Shown one piece after another: positions 30,799 through 38,095 of a stretch of DNA of 52,407 nucleotides (the stretch's first letter is position 1; each line of letters begins with the position of its first letter). The stretch is taken from positions 1 through 52,407 of the forward strand of contig CAJTTO010000030.1 in the NCBI GenBank assembly GCA_910579275.1, given 5' to 3'. Below the pieces are notes generated by a model. It saw nothing but the letters and a program-made list of their open reading frames with translations. It did no database searches and had not been told where the DNA came from. The position numbers and the translations under genes were made by a program. This stretch comes from an uncultured Lachnospiraceae bacterium. GTDB lineage: Bacteria; Bacillota; Clostridia; Lachnospirales; Lachnospiraceae.

Positions 30799-31188
30799 AT
30801 GACGGTAAATGATAGAGTAAAAGAAATAAGAAAAGCAGTTGGACTAACTATGGAGAAATTTGGTGAGCGGATTGGCATTGCTAAATCGACAATATCCAAT
30901 ATAGAAAATGGGAATAGCAATGTCTCTGAACATATGCTCAAATCCATCTGCCGCGAATTCGGATATCGTGAGGAATGGCTGCGTGATGGAATTGAGCCCA
31001 AACAGCCTCCCAAATTAGAGGAAGATGAACTTGCTGAATACATAGAGGATTTGCTTTCGACTGAAAATCCTGCCTATACCTTAATCAAAAGCATTTTAAA
31101 AACCTATTGCAAACTTGATGATAAGTCTAAACAGGTCATTAATGAAACCATAGACGGACTAATTGCTGAAATAAAAAAGGAAGGCTGA
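30799..31188 (+). CDS. XRE-family repressor (second switch)
   Basis: 129 residues from ATG 30799 after ATGGAGGTGACAAA; an upstream in-frame start exists but lacks support. Residues 3-62 are an XRE helix-turn-helix: NDRVKEIRKAVGLTMEKFGER, IGIAKSTISNIENGNSNVSE, then LKSICREFGYREEWLRDG. The C-terminal helix pair likely dimerises. It has its own divergent partner and operators, separate from the first repressor 800 bases away. It may control the toxin-antitoxin/integrase side or come from a second element. Confidence 0.85.
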   Translation: MTVNDRVKEIRKAVGLTMEKFGERIGIAKSTISNIENGNSNVSEHMLKSICREFGYREEWLRDGIEPKQPPKLEEDELAEYIEDLLSTENPAYTLIKSILKTYCKLDDKSKQVINETIDGLIAEIKKEG

Positions 31189-31210
31189 CTCCTTCCCCAA
31201 AATAAATGAA

Positions 31211-31239
31211 TTGATTTCTGTATATTTTTATGTTATATT
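31211..31239 (+). promoter_or_regulatory. Promoter of the antitoxin RNA
   Basis: TTGATT (31211-31216), 17 bases, TATATT (31234-31239). No ORF with a ribosome site follows before the terminator at 31334, so it should make a short RNA. Confidence 0.65.
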
Positions 31240-31245
31240 GTAATT

Positions 31246-31334
31246 GAAAAGGCAATACCGATGAACGGTTGCCTGCATTTATAAGTTACTTATAAAAATA
31301 ACCGTTAGTTTGCAGACTGGGCGGTTATTTTTAT
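31246..31334 (+). ncRNA. Predicted antitoxin RNA of a type I toxin-antitoxin pair
   Basis: About 89 bases. It begins near 31246, folds into a first hairpin (GGCAA..CCG, loop ATGAA, CGG..TTGCC), and ends at a 13-bp bidirectional terminator. It runs toward the toxin gene and shares that terminator, giving 40-45 bases of perfect antisense pairing with the toxin mRNA 3' end. The layout recalls RatA/TxpA and the enterococcal par locus. RNA ends are predicted from the promoter and terminator only. Confidence 0.6.
31292..31334. terminator. Bidirectional terminator shared by toxin and antitoxin
   Basis: ATAAAAATAACCG and CGGTTATTTTTAT form a perfect 13-bp stem with a 17-base loop; both strands end in a T tract. 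It lies two bases from the toxin stop codon. Confidence 0.85.
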
Positions 31335-31336
31335 GC

Positions 31337-31417
31337 TCATTTTTTACTTTTCAGCACGGCTGCAAAGCCTACCAAAAAGATACCAATCTGAATCAGTTCA
31401 GACAAGGTTATGTACAT
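31337..31417 (-). CDS. Small membrane toxin, holin-like type I toxin family
   Basis: 26 residues, ATG 31417 after AAAGGAAAAGGCTTT. The product starts MYITLSELIQIGIFLVGFAA and ends with the charged tail VLKSKK: one hydrophobic helix with Lys at the C-terminus, as in the Firmicutes putative holin-like toxin family (TxpA/BsrG type). It has its own promoter at 31528-31556, a 100-base leader, a coupled 12-codon upstream ORF, and a convergent antisense RNA. Such peptides insert in the membrane when the antitoxin is lost, which stabilises the prophage. The family is recognised by pattern, not by search. Confidence 0.65.
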   Translation of the reverse strand: MYITLSELIQIGIFLVGFAAVLKSKK

Positions 31418-31446
31418 AAAGCCTTTTCCTTTCGTATATTTCCCAT
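31408..31446 (-). CDS. Leader ORF coupled to the toxin (12 aa)
   Basis: ATG 31446 just after GGAGGTCTTAT encodes MGNIRKEKALCT and stops at TAA 31408-31410. The toxin ATG lies inside its last codons in another frame. Ribosomes ending here could restart at the toxin, like mok/hok coupling. Its GGAGG can pair with CTCC upstream in a small 4-bp hairpin (31454-31466), which may limit initiation. Confidence 0.5.
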   Translation of the reverse strand: MGNIRKEKALCT

Positions 31447-31527
31447 ATAAGACCTCCTTTCGGGAGTTCTTGGAACTATAGTCCAGCGAGCAGGCAGCCG
31501 TCCACCGTTATGGTATTGCCCTTTGGA

Positions 31528-31556
31528 AGTATATCATATTGTATGCAATATCGCAA
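31528..31556 (-). promoter_or_regulatory. Promoter of the toxin
   Basis: Minus strand TTGCGA (31551-31556), 17 bases, TATACT (31528-31533). The transcript would start near 31521 with a 5' sequence (GGCAATACC...) nearly equal to the antitoxin RNA's start. Confidence 0.65.
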
Positions 31557-31568
31557 CATCAAAAAACA

Positions 31569-31694
31569 TTAATGTCTTCTCTTTTTGATGTAATGATGCA
31601 TCATGGTATATATCTGTTTCAGGAACTTCAAATCAGCCTCCCCCATTAACTTAACTATTTCTATAATCCGGTTAATATAGTCTTTATTAGTCAT
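31569..31694 (-). CDS. Small protein of unknown function (41 aa)
   Basis: ATG 31694 after GAGGGGTGGAGCG; a longer frame upstream lacks support. The product MTNKDYINRIIEIVKLMGEA then DLKFLKQIYTMMHHYIKK resembles a very common small Firmicutes protein with a KDYIN start and a KQIYT motif, often beside phage regulatory regions and toxin loci. No function known to me. Confidence 0.6.
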   Translation of the reverse strand: MTNKDYINRIIEIVKLMGEADLKFLKQIYTMMHHYIKKRRH

Positions 31695-31967
31695 CCGCTC
31701 CACCCCTCTTATTTTGGTCTTTCCGCTTAAGGATATGCTATCACACCACAAGCCATAAAATCTACCCTCACGCTTTCATATCTTATTCAGAACATAATTT
31801 TTGTAAGATACCAACAAAATACTAACCGTCATTTTTTCATATTTTATTGCACTTTGTCAAATAATATGTCAATATCATACAAGGTACTATTTTTTTCCAC
31901 ATATATGCTGTATAATCAACAAATGTAAACAACACTACAAAATATCAAAAGAAAAGAGGAAAAAAAT

Positions 31968-32429
31968 ATGGCACTTATTAATTGCCCTGAATGTGGAAAA
32001 GAAATATCGGACCAGGCTGTTTCATGCCCAAACTGTGGGACACCCCTTGGCAACAAGAAATTTTGCAAATTTTGTGGGGAACAGATAGACGAGAACTGCG
32101 TCATCTGCCCCAAATGTGGAAAACAGGTAGAGACTATAGGCGCAAATAACCCGAACATCATTGTAAACAATTCTTCAAGCGCAAGTGCATCCGCAGCAGC
32201 TGCAGCCGTTTCTGCGGCAGTTGTCACACCAGTCCATTCCGGAACTCCCAAGGATAAATGGGTAGCCTTTTTCCTGTGCCTGTTTCTCGGGGGATTTGGC
32301 GCCCATAAATTTTATGAAGGCAAAATCGGGATGGGATTTCTATATCTGTTCACATTCGGGTTGTTCTTTATTGGATGGATCATTGATTTGATTTCCATAT
32401 TAGGAAAACCCAATACCTATTACGTATAA
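31968..32429 (+). CDS. Zinc-ribbon and TM2 domain membrane protein
   Basis: 153 residues, ATG 31968. Three CxxC pairs at the N-terminus (CPECGKEI, CPNCGTPLG, FCKFCGEQI, CPKCGKQV) form zinc ribbons. A Ser/Ala-rich linker (about residues 65-88) leads to a TM2 domain: KWVAFFLCLFLGGFGAHKFYEG, then GFLYLFTFGLFFIGWIIDLI. TM2 proteins span the membrane twice. Such fused proteins are common in gut Clostridia and their prophages; the role is not known. The gene is read toward the integrase and probably is a lysogenic cargo gene. Confidence 0.88.
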   Translation: MALINCPECGKEISDQAVSCPNCGTPLGNKKFCKFCGEQIDENCVICPKCGKQVETIGANNPNIIVNNSSSASASAAAAAVSAAVVTPVHSGTPKDKWVAFFLCLFLGGFGAHKFYEGKIGMGFLYLFTFGLFFIGWIIDLISILGKPNTYYV

Positions 32430-32514
32430 ACAACAATTCAAAACGGCATTTCAACAAGAAATGAAAAAACAGAGGTAGACTTCACATTATAATCTGTGTT
32501 ATCATCAATATAAC

Positions 32515-32536
32515 CTGGTTGTGACGTCGCAACCAG
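32515..32536. promoter_or_regulatory. 22-bp palindrome upstream of the integrase
   Basis: CTGGTTG and CAACCAG arms around TGACGTCG. The core is the TTGYGACGTCGCAA motif also present at 10678-10691. It lies 166 bases before the integrase start and could be a regulator or Xis/IHF-type site. Confidence 0.5.
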
Positions 32537-32540
32537 CAAA

Positions 32541-32576
32541 AAACCGCCCAGTGTTGGCGCACCGGACGGTTTCTGA
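32541..32576 (+). terminator. Imperfect hairpin after the TM2 gene
   Basis: AAACCG..CC and GG..CGGTTT form an interrupted stem with a weak T tract. It may end the TM2 transcript; support is weak. Confidence 0.35.
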
Positions 32577-32584
32577 TAGATACA

Positions 32585-32635
32585 TCCTGAAGAAGATACT
32601 ATATCATTCACAACCATATTGTACCATCTTCAGGA
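32585..32635. repeat. 9-bp inverted repeat before the integrase
   Basis: TCCTGAAGA at 32585-32593 and TCTTCAGGA at 32627-32635, 33 bases apart. Integrase arm-type sites often occur as spaced repeats near int, so this may be part of the attP region, but no core site is known. Confidence 0.4.
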
Positions 32636-32701
32636 GCAGCCTGCAAGCGTTATTTGCGCTGGCTGTTATTTTTATACACTTTTTTAAGGAGGAAACCGAC
32701 C

Positions 32702-33781
32702 ATGAAAATGAAAAACCCCAACGGATATGGCGGGATTGTCGACCTTGGAAAGAACCGCCGCCGTCCGATTGCCGTAAGGGTACCAAACGGCGTGAAACTG
32801 ACGGAGGACTGCCGGGAAATCCCCCAGTACAAATACCTTGGATATTTTGAGCGAACGCCGCAGGGAAAAAAAGATGCACAGCTGCTGCTGGCACAGTACA
32901 ATGCCGGCATGCCTGTGAAAATCTCCAGTGTCAATTCCTGCCCGACATTCACAGAATGTTATGATTTATGGCTTGACCGGCACCTGAAACAGATTGAGAG
33001 CCGGAAAGGTACTGTATCAAGGCAGCTGTCATGTTCCTACACTGCCGCCTTTAAGCGCTGCCATTCCATCCATGCAAAGAAAATCAACTGCATCAAATTT
33101 CAGGACATACAGGATATCGCCGACAGCGCCACATCCATGTCCAGCTCCACGGTGAACAACCTCAGCACAGTACTTTACAGTGTCTTTGATTTTGCAAGAA
33201 AACAGAAATACATTGATGAAAACTTCATAGGAGATATCGAATTCAACTATAAAAAGAACACCGAATCCATCCATGACACATTTTCAGAAAGTGAGATAGA
33301 AGCGTTGTGGGAACATTCCAATGATGAGAATGTCCGGATTGTCCTGATAATGATTTATACCGGACTCCGCATCGAGGAACTATTATCCATGAAATGCCAG
33401 AATGTCTTTCCGGAAAACCGCTACATGACCGGAGGGATGAAAACGGATGCGGGCAAAGACCGCATAATCCCAATTGCACGCAAAATATTCCCTTTTGTCT
33501 CGGAATTATATTGCGCGGACGGCTATCTGCTGCGCCATGATGGCAGGCGCTACTCGCGCACCCTCTTTATGCAGGACATCTGGGAGCCAGCCATGGAAAG
33601 CCTGAACCTGAAGCACCTTCCCCACGATACAAGGTATACCTGCGCCACCATGATGGACAGGACAGGCGTCAACCAGAACTGCATTAAGGAAATCCTTGGA
33701 CACGCCAAGAAAGACGTAACAAACAAAGTGTACATAAAAAAGAGTCTCGACGATCTGCTCAATGCGATAGACATGATATAA
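32702..33781 (+). CDS. int: Tyrosine integrase
   Basis: 359 residues from ATG 32702, after AAGGAGGAAACCGACC; an upstream Met extension lacks support. N-terminus NPNGYGGIVDLGKNRRRPIAV is the AP2-like arm-binding style. Core motifs are TGLRIEELLSM (Arg), then KTDAGKDRIIP, HDTRYTCATM (His-x-x-Arg), LGHAKKDVT (His) and the catalytic Tyr in TNKVYIKK. The family does site-specific recombination of att sites for prophage integration and excision. It lies at the right end and reads outward, so the right attachment site is probably just after 33781, but I could not define it because the left end is out of view. Confidence 0.92.
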   Translation: MKMKNPNGYGGIVDLGKNRRRPIAVRVPNGVKLTEDCREIPQYKYLGYFERTPQGKKDAQLLLAQYNAGMPVKISSVNSCPTFTECYDLWLDRHLKQIESRKGTVSRQLSCSYTAAFKRCHSIHAKKINCIKFQDIQDIADSATSMSSSTVNNLSTVLYSVFDFARKQKYIDENFIGDIEFNYKKNTESIHDTFSESEIEALWEHSNDENVRIVLIMIYTGLRIEELLSMKCQNVFPENRYMTGGMKTDAGKDRIIPIARKIFPFVSELYCADGYLLRHDGRRYSRTLFMQDIWEPAMESLNLKHLPHDTRYTCATMMDRTGVNQNCIKEILGHAKKDVTNKVYIKKSLDDLLNAIDMI

Positions 33782-33913
33782 GTTTGTATATTATGTGTAT
33801 ATTATTATCAAATTTTTACCCGTCTTAACACGTCCCAAGCCCGCAAAACTGCGTTTCTACTTTTTCAAAAAATTAACACAATAATAATTTTTCTTTGCCA
33901 TATAGATTAGCTC

Positions 33914-34654
33914 TCACATAAAATATTTACACTTCTCCAAATAAAACTGTTGCTCTTTTTCAAACAAACTAATCATCTTATTCAAGGATTTTTCTTCCCT
34001 ATACTCTTTCAATGCATCCAGATACTCATTTCTATTTGCATCTTCAATCACAACCGGCACAATTCCATTCTTCATACATTCCCTAAAAAGGATTAATCTG
34101 CCTGTCCTGCCATTGCCATCTTGGAATGGATGTATACTCTCATACCTGACATGGAACTCAGCTAATACAGAAATATTTACATCCTGCTTATTATACCAAT
34201 CCATAAGCAGCTTCATTTCCTTTATAACATTCTCAGGTCTTACAGTTTGATACATACCAATCATATTAGGACGCTGCTTATATTCGCCGATAGCATATCC
34301 ATTGGCACGATCCTCAAATACCCCGGATTTCAATTCATAATGGAATTGCTTTATCAGTTCTTGTGATAATGGCTCGTCCCATGTATCCAACATCCTATTA
34401 AACATTAGGAAATGACCATTCATTTCCTCTACATCCTTTGCTCTATAATAATCATCCGACTTTGGCAAGGTTCCATTATCAAACAAAGAAGCTGTCTGTT
34501 CCTCAGTAAGTGTACTTCCCTCAATCTTATTTGAATTATAGGCAAGTAAACGCTGTGTATATGCATACGCACCCGATCTGTCAAACTTCTTTTTTTCTAT
34601 TTTGAATCTTTCCAAAAGAAAATCTAAAAATTCTTTATTCTTAGGACTATTCAT
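33914..34654 (-). CDS. Fic family protein (AMP transferase), with inhibitory motif
   Basis: 246 residues, ATG 34654. The Fic motif HPFQDGNGRTGR is intact at about residues 174-185. The N-terminal helix has SNKIEG, fitting the S/TxxxE(G/N) inhibitory motif that blocks the active site in class II Fic proteins, where the Glu keeps the enzyme off. Fic enzymes transfer AMP (or other groups) to Ser/Thr/Tyr of target proteins. It faces leftward against the integrase and is likely a genomic cargo or host gene. Two such genes lie close together, this one complete. Confidence 0.88.
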   Translation of the reverse strand: MNSPKNKEFLDFLLERFKIEKKKFDRSGAYAYTQRLLAYNSNKIEGSTLTEEQTASLFDNGTLPKSDDYYRAKDVEEMNGHFLMFNRMLDTWDEPLSQELIKQFHYELKSGVFEDRANGYAIGEYKQRPNMIGMYQTVRPENVIKEMKLLMDWYNKQDVNISVLAEFHVRYESIHPFQDGNGRTGRLILFRECMKNGIVPVVIEDANRNEYLDALKEYREEKSLNKMISLFEKEQQFYLEKCKYFM

Positions 34655-34942
34655 CTCTATACCCTCACATATATTTTAATCATCCAAGTTCCAAAATCAT
34701 TTTCTTAACTCTTTCAATCTCATCACTTGTATGTGGGTTGCACAGATAGGTAACTCCCTATGTTTTAATATCGTTCTACCAAAATCTTGATTGAGAAATA
34801 AACCATTCATGCACTTACCGCCTCAAACTGTTCCATAAAAACGCCATCTCCATACTTCATACAATCTTCAGTTGCATTTTTATTTTTTCTAAATTTGTCA
34901 TAAACTTTTTTATTATATTATACCATACACCTTTGTACTAAA

Positions 34943-35215
34943 CTACATATTTTTCAGAACTTCATAGCCTCTACTATCGCCTGTGGAATAAGTTCCCAAC
35001 GTAGTATTTGCGCCACTGTGCCTTAATTGCTCCTGAACAAATGCCGCATCGTATCCTGATTCCTGACAAAGAACTGTTGCATATAAATGTCTCATCATGT
35101 GAGGTATTATTTTCCCTCCACTATAATATCTAAAAATCGCTTGAATATCATCTTCACTTAGACTTTTCCCATTTTTATAATGTATAAATACAATTATAAA
35201 GTTCTTGATCTGCAA
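34943..35215 (-). pseudogene. Tyrosine recombinase C-terminal fragment
   Basis: 90 residues with MMRHLYATVLCQESGYDAAF, the HxxR motif, an LRHSGANTTLGTY segment with the second His and the catalytic Tyr. There is no core N-terminal part and no ribosome site. It is the tail of an integrase from another element, now broken. Together with its neighbours it marks 34-37.5 kb as a repeated insertion site. Confidence 0.75.
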
Positions 35216-35328
35216 TTTCTCATATCATCAACCATCCTTCCCACTCTTTATTTCTCCATTTATTCCGTGCCACTATAAAAGGCACTAACGAATATTTTCG
35301 CTAATGCCTTCTAAATGGTTACCATTTC

Positions 35329-35724
35329 TTATTCTTCTGTAAAGTATTCCAGTAATTCACCATACATATCTTGTGCAGATGAACAAGTATCTATCAAATA
35401 TCCACGCTCATTCTCAAACTCTTTTAGACCTCTGTAATAATAAAGTTTATGCCGTTCATCAACAATAAACGGAGTTATGTTATATTTCAAACATTCTTTG
35501 AATATTATCAAACGTCCTACCCTTCCATTGCCATCTTGAAACGGATGTATTTTTTCAAAATGATAATGAAATTCTACAATATCCTCAAAAGTAACAGTTT
35601 CCTTCTGTTGATATTCAAATAATAACTGTTGCACTTCCTTTTTCACTCTACTAGGCGGGGTAGTTTTTGAATCACCTACCATATTAGCACGTTGTTTATA
35701 GTCTCCAACATTAAACCATTCCAA
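35329..35724 (-). pseudogene. Truncated Fic gene
   Basis: Only the Fic core remains: GDYKQRANMVG, then HPFQDGNGRVGR in the middle and a C-terminal DMYGELLEYFTEE. It aligns with the intact Fic at 33914 from GEYKQRPNMIG onward. The N-terminal inhibitory helix and any good start are missing; the first codon is TTG without a site. It is probably a remnant, though a short unregulated Fic core would be toxic if made. Confidence 0.75.
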
Positions 35725-35954
35725 ACGGCTATCTGATGTATTACATTAATACCTCTAAGCGCTAATATATTCTTGCAACGCTCTAATTTAAGTTTAAGCT
35801 GTAAAATTATATTTATAAATGCCTTGAAGTACAAATTTTGAATTTACCTCATTTTTTACTTCAAATTCGCACAAATCTATGATATCTTATAATAAGTTAT
35901 AAAGGAAATTCAGAAAATCAAAAACAAAATAAAAATGCTTGTAAACGCCCAGAA

Positions 35955-36030
35955 TACAGCATTTTAAAGGCTTATGAAAGGATAAATCCAAGATGATAAA
36001 AATATTATTTGTCTTCCATGGAAGTATCTT
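35955..36030 (+). repeat. Diverged copy of the phosphatase gene 5' end
   Basis: TTTAAAGGCTTATGAAAGGATA, then ATGATAAAAATATTATTTG and CCATGGAAGTATCTT match the region 37528-37600 with a few changes. Codons past the match differ, so the reading frame soon leaves the phosphatase sequence. Likely a left attachment scar of an element now lost. Confidence 0.6.
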
Positions 36031-36095
36031 GAAATGTTCTGGAAAAGCCTGCAAAATCAATGATTTCACGGCGAGGAAAGGCGCTTACTACACCA

Positions 36096-36109
36096 CTACT
36101 ACACCATTT
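36096..36109 (+). repeat. 14-bp direct repeat, left copy
   Basis: CTACTACACCATTT; the same 14 bases recur at 37425-37438. The two copies frame the toxin-antitoxin genes. Confidence 0.65.
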
Positions 36110-36346
36110 TTGAAAGAGCCTTGAGATGACATGGGATACAGCAAAATGAATTCGTTTGTAAGATGGCAGTTTTCTTTACGAAAGGAAAACTGCCATTTGC
36201 CATAGAAAATCAGGGAAAACATAATAAAATGTATTGTTAGGTTAAATAAAGAAAGATTTTTACAAAGGTTGCTTTTTTGAGAATAGTAAAGTAGAATATA
36301 GATAACGATAAAATTAAGATAAAATATTGATAAGGAGAGATTGCTT

Positions 36347-36607
36347 ATGTTACAGATTAGACCTGTTTCAGATTTGAGAAATAAGTTTCCTGATATTGAG
36401 AAAATCATAAATGCGGGTGAACCGGTATATTTAACAAAAAACGGATATGGAGCAATGGTGGTGCTTAGTCTTGAAGAATATTCAAAGTTGACGGATGGTG
36501 TTGAAGCAGCATTAGATAAAGCAGATAGGTATGCGGCGGAAAACGATACAAGGATGAGCCATGAGGAAGTTTTTGGAGGACTACGGAGGAAGATAAATGT
36601 TCAGTAA
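36347..36607 (+). CDS. Antitoxin of the Phd/YefM family
   Basis: 86 residues from ATG 36347 after AAGGAGAGATTGCTT. The start MLQIRPVSDLRNKFPDIEK and YLTKNGYGAMVVLSLEEYSK are the Phd/YefM N-terminal DNA-binding fold that represses its own operon. The C-terminal ADRYAAENDTRMSHEEVFGG is the tail that wraps the toxin. It overlaps the toxin start by 11 bases, standard coupling. Autoregulation through upstream inverted sequence is expected but none is clear. Confidence 0.88.
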   Translation: MLQIRPVSDLRNKFPDIEKIINAGEPVYLTKNGYGAMVVLSLEEYSKLTDGVEAALDKADRYAAENDTRMSHEEVFGGLRRKINVQ

Positions 36608-36926
36608 AAAGTACAGATTGAACTATCTGCCACTTTTTTATGATGACCTTGATGAAAAAGTTACCTATATTGCGGAGAAACTGAAGAATCCAAAAGCAGC
36701 AAATGACTTATTGGATAAGGTAGAGTCTGCTATTATGGAGCGGCTTCCAGTGGCGGAATCTTTTGAACCATATCATTCTGTCCGGGAGCGTAGATATTCT
36801 TATTATCGTATTTATGTGGATAATTATATTGTTTACTATGTAGTAATTGATGATGATCCACATGATTTGGTTATGGAGGTTAGAAGGTTCCTTTATAATG
36901 GACAGAATCGGGACAATATGGTGTAG
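36597..36926 (+). CDS. RelE/ParE-type toxin
   Basis: 109 residues, ATG 36597. The core KYRLNYLPLFYDDLDEKVTYI, then VRERRYSYYRIYVDNYIVYYV and MEVRRFLYNGQN match the RelE/ParE fold with conserved Arg and Tyr at the C-terminal strands. RelE members cut mRNA on ribosomes, ParE members poison gyrase; the sequence alone does not decide. Pairing with the YefM-type antitoxin favours a RelE-like role. Confidence 0.85.
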   Translation: MFSKKYRLNYLPLFYDDLDEKVTYIAEKLKNPKAANDLLDKVESAIMERLPVAESFEPYHSVRERRYSYYRIYVDNYIVYYVVIDDDPHDLVMEVRRFLYNGQNRDNMV

Positions 36927-37034
36927 TAATAATTGATGTAATGAAGGCTGATCGTTGATTGCGACCTCAATATGATGCCTTAAGATGATAAAAAGGAAAC
37001 ATTATTTTGATAAAAACAAAGGCGGTAAACAACA

Positions 37035-37274
37035 ATGAATAAAGAGAGGGCTTTACAAGGGATCGAAGCTTTAATTCAAGACGGAAATAATGTATTGAAA
37101 ACAATGCGAAATAGTGAGTTGGGCGGAACATATGTAGATAGTGCGATGTATAATAGTTGGCTGACGAAGGCAATAGCGTTTTTGAAACTGTTTTCGGAAG
37201 ATGATAATGAGTTTGTAAAAGGATTGCAAAAATTTCATCGCAGTTATAATAATGAAGCGTCTACTTGTGTATAA
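37035..37274 (+). CDS. Hypothetical protein, possible fragment
   Basis: 79 residues, ATG 37035. MNKERALQGIEALIQDGNNVL and a YVDSAMYNSWLTKAIAFLKL segment resemble the N-terminal helical part of larger abortive-infection-type or unnamed proteins, so this may be a truncated relic. It lies between the toxin pair and the right direct repeat. No function can be given. Confidence 0.45.
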   Translation: MNKERALQGIEALIQDGNNVLKTMRNSELGGTYVDSAMYNSWLTKAIAFLKLFSEDDNEFVKGLQKFHRSYNNEASTCV

Positions 37275-37424
37275 GGAATTAGGAGATCTGGAAAACAGAG
37301 AAAATCAGGTTGATTTTACACATCTATGATGCTACGGATTGTTTTGCACGTTGTGCTTCTGCAATCCTAAAGTTATGCTTTTTCATGCAAGCATGAAACG
37401 CATAACCTTTTGCATCATAGCAAT

Positions 37425-37438
37425 CTACTACACCATTT
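37425..37438 (+). repeat. 14-bp direct repeat, right copy
   Basis: CTACTACACCATTT, matching 36096-36109. With the phosphatase-gene copy, this supports insertion between the two sites. 37275-37562 has no gene. Confidence 0.65.
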
Positions 37439-37527
37439 GCCCATGAATTTGCGTAGATTTATAACGAATTACACAGATTAAGGGTAAAAAACCAAAAATA
37501 AGAAAGGCGCCAGAAAGCTTGAAATAT

Positions 37528-37600
37528 CAAGGTTTAAAGGCTTATGAAGGGATATAAAAGATATGATTAAAATATTATTTGTGTGCCATGGAAATATCTG
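37528..37600 (+). repeat. Intact copy of the phosphatase gene 5' end
   Basis: GGTTTAAAGGCTTATGAAGGG, then ATGATTAAAATATTATTTGTG and CCATGGAAATATCTG. This is the full-length partner of the copy at 35955-36030. Confidence 0.6.
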
Positions 37601-38033
37601 CCGCAGCACGATGGCAGAAAGTGTCATGACATATCTCGTAAAACAAAAGAAACTGGAACACTCTTTTTACATCAACTCTGCTGCCACCAGCCGGGAGGAA
37701 ATCGGCAATTCCCCCCACTATGGAACAGTTGGCAAACTGCGTGAAATGAAAATACCGTTAATTCCGCACCGCGCAGTGCAGATGACCAAACAGGATTACA
37801 ATACATATGACTATCTGGTCGGTATGGATACCGCAAATATCAGAAATATGACACGCATCGCAGATGGTGACAGCGAGGGAAAAATTTATAAGCTTCTCTC
37901 CTTCGCCAGCTCCGGACGAGATGTTGCCGACCCATGGTATACAGGGGATTTTGATACCACTTATGCCGATGTCCTTGAGGGCTGCACGGGGCTTTTGGCA
38001 TATATCCTTAACAATGACAAAGACAGACTGTGA
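37563..38033 (+). CDS. Low-molecular-weight protein tyrosine phosphatase
   Basis: 156 residues, ATG 37563. The P-loop CHGNICRS (Cys8 to Arg14, CxxxxxRS) is complete and the general acid DPWYTGDF occurs near residue 122. The enzyme removes phosphate from phosphotyrosine proteins in the cytoplasm; in Firmicutes it often acts on kinase signalling. It appears to be the host gene whose 5' end was used as an integration target. Its start is preceded by GAAGGGATATAAAAGAT, a weak ribosome site, perhaps changed by the integration. Confidence 0.92.
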   Translation: MIKILFVCHGNICRSTMAESVMTYLVKQKKLEHSFYINSAATSREEIGNSPHYGTVGKLREMKIPLIPHRAVQMTKQDYNTYDYLVGMDTANIRNMTRIADGDSEGKIYKLLSFASSGRDVADPWYTGDFDTTYADVLEGCTGLLAYILNNDKDRL

Positions 38034-38057
38034 CCCTGTCTTCTATGCAGTATAAGG

Positions 38058-38095
38058 ATTATGCAGTGTAAGCTTCCGCGCCTACACTGCATAAT
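38058..38095. terminator. Perfect 13-bp hairpin between convergent genes
   Basis: ATTATGCAGTGTA, 12-base loop, TACACTGCATAAT. It covers the end of the AAA gene and lies after the phosphatase stop, without a T tract. It could stop both transcripts with help, or be a processing site. Confidence 0.5.

Larger units (their letters stand above)
35725..36340. other. Non-coding, mobile-element scar
   Basis: No supported gene. It holds a diverged copy of the phosphatase 5' region (35955-36030), a short direct repeat (36096-36109) and AT-rich sequence leading to the antitoxin gene. See the repeat entries. Confidence 0.6.

Noticed and set aside
33782..33913. Right attachment site of the prophage
   Set aside because: Position is expected here, but with the left end outside the window no duplicated core can be found.
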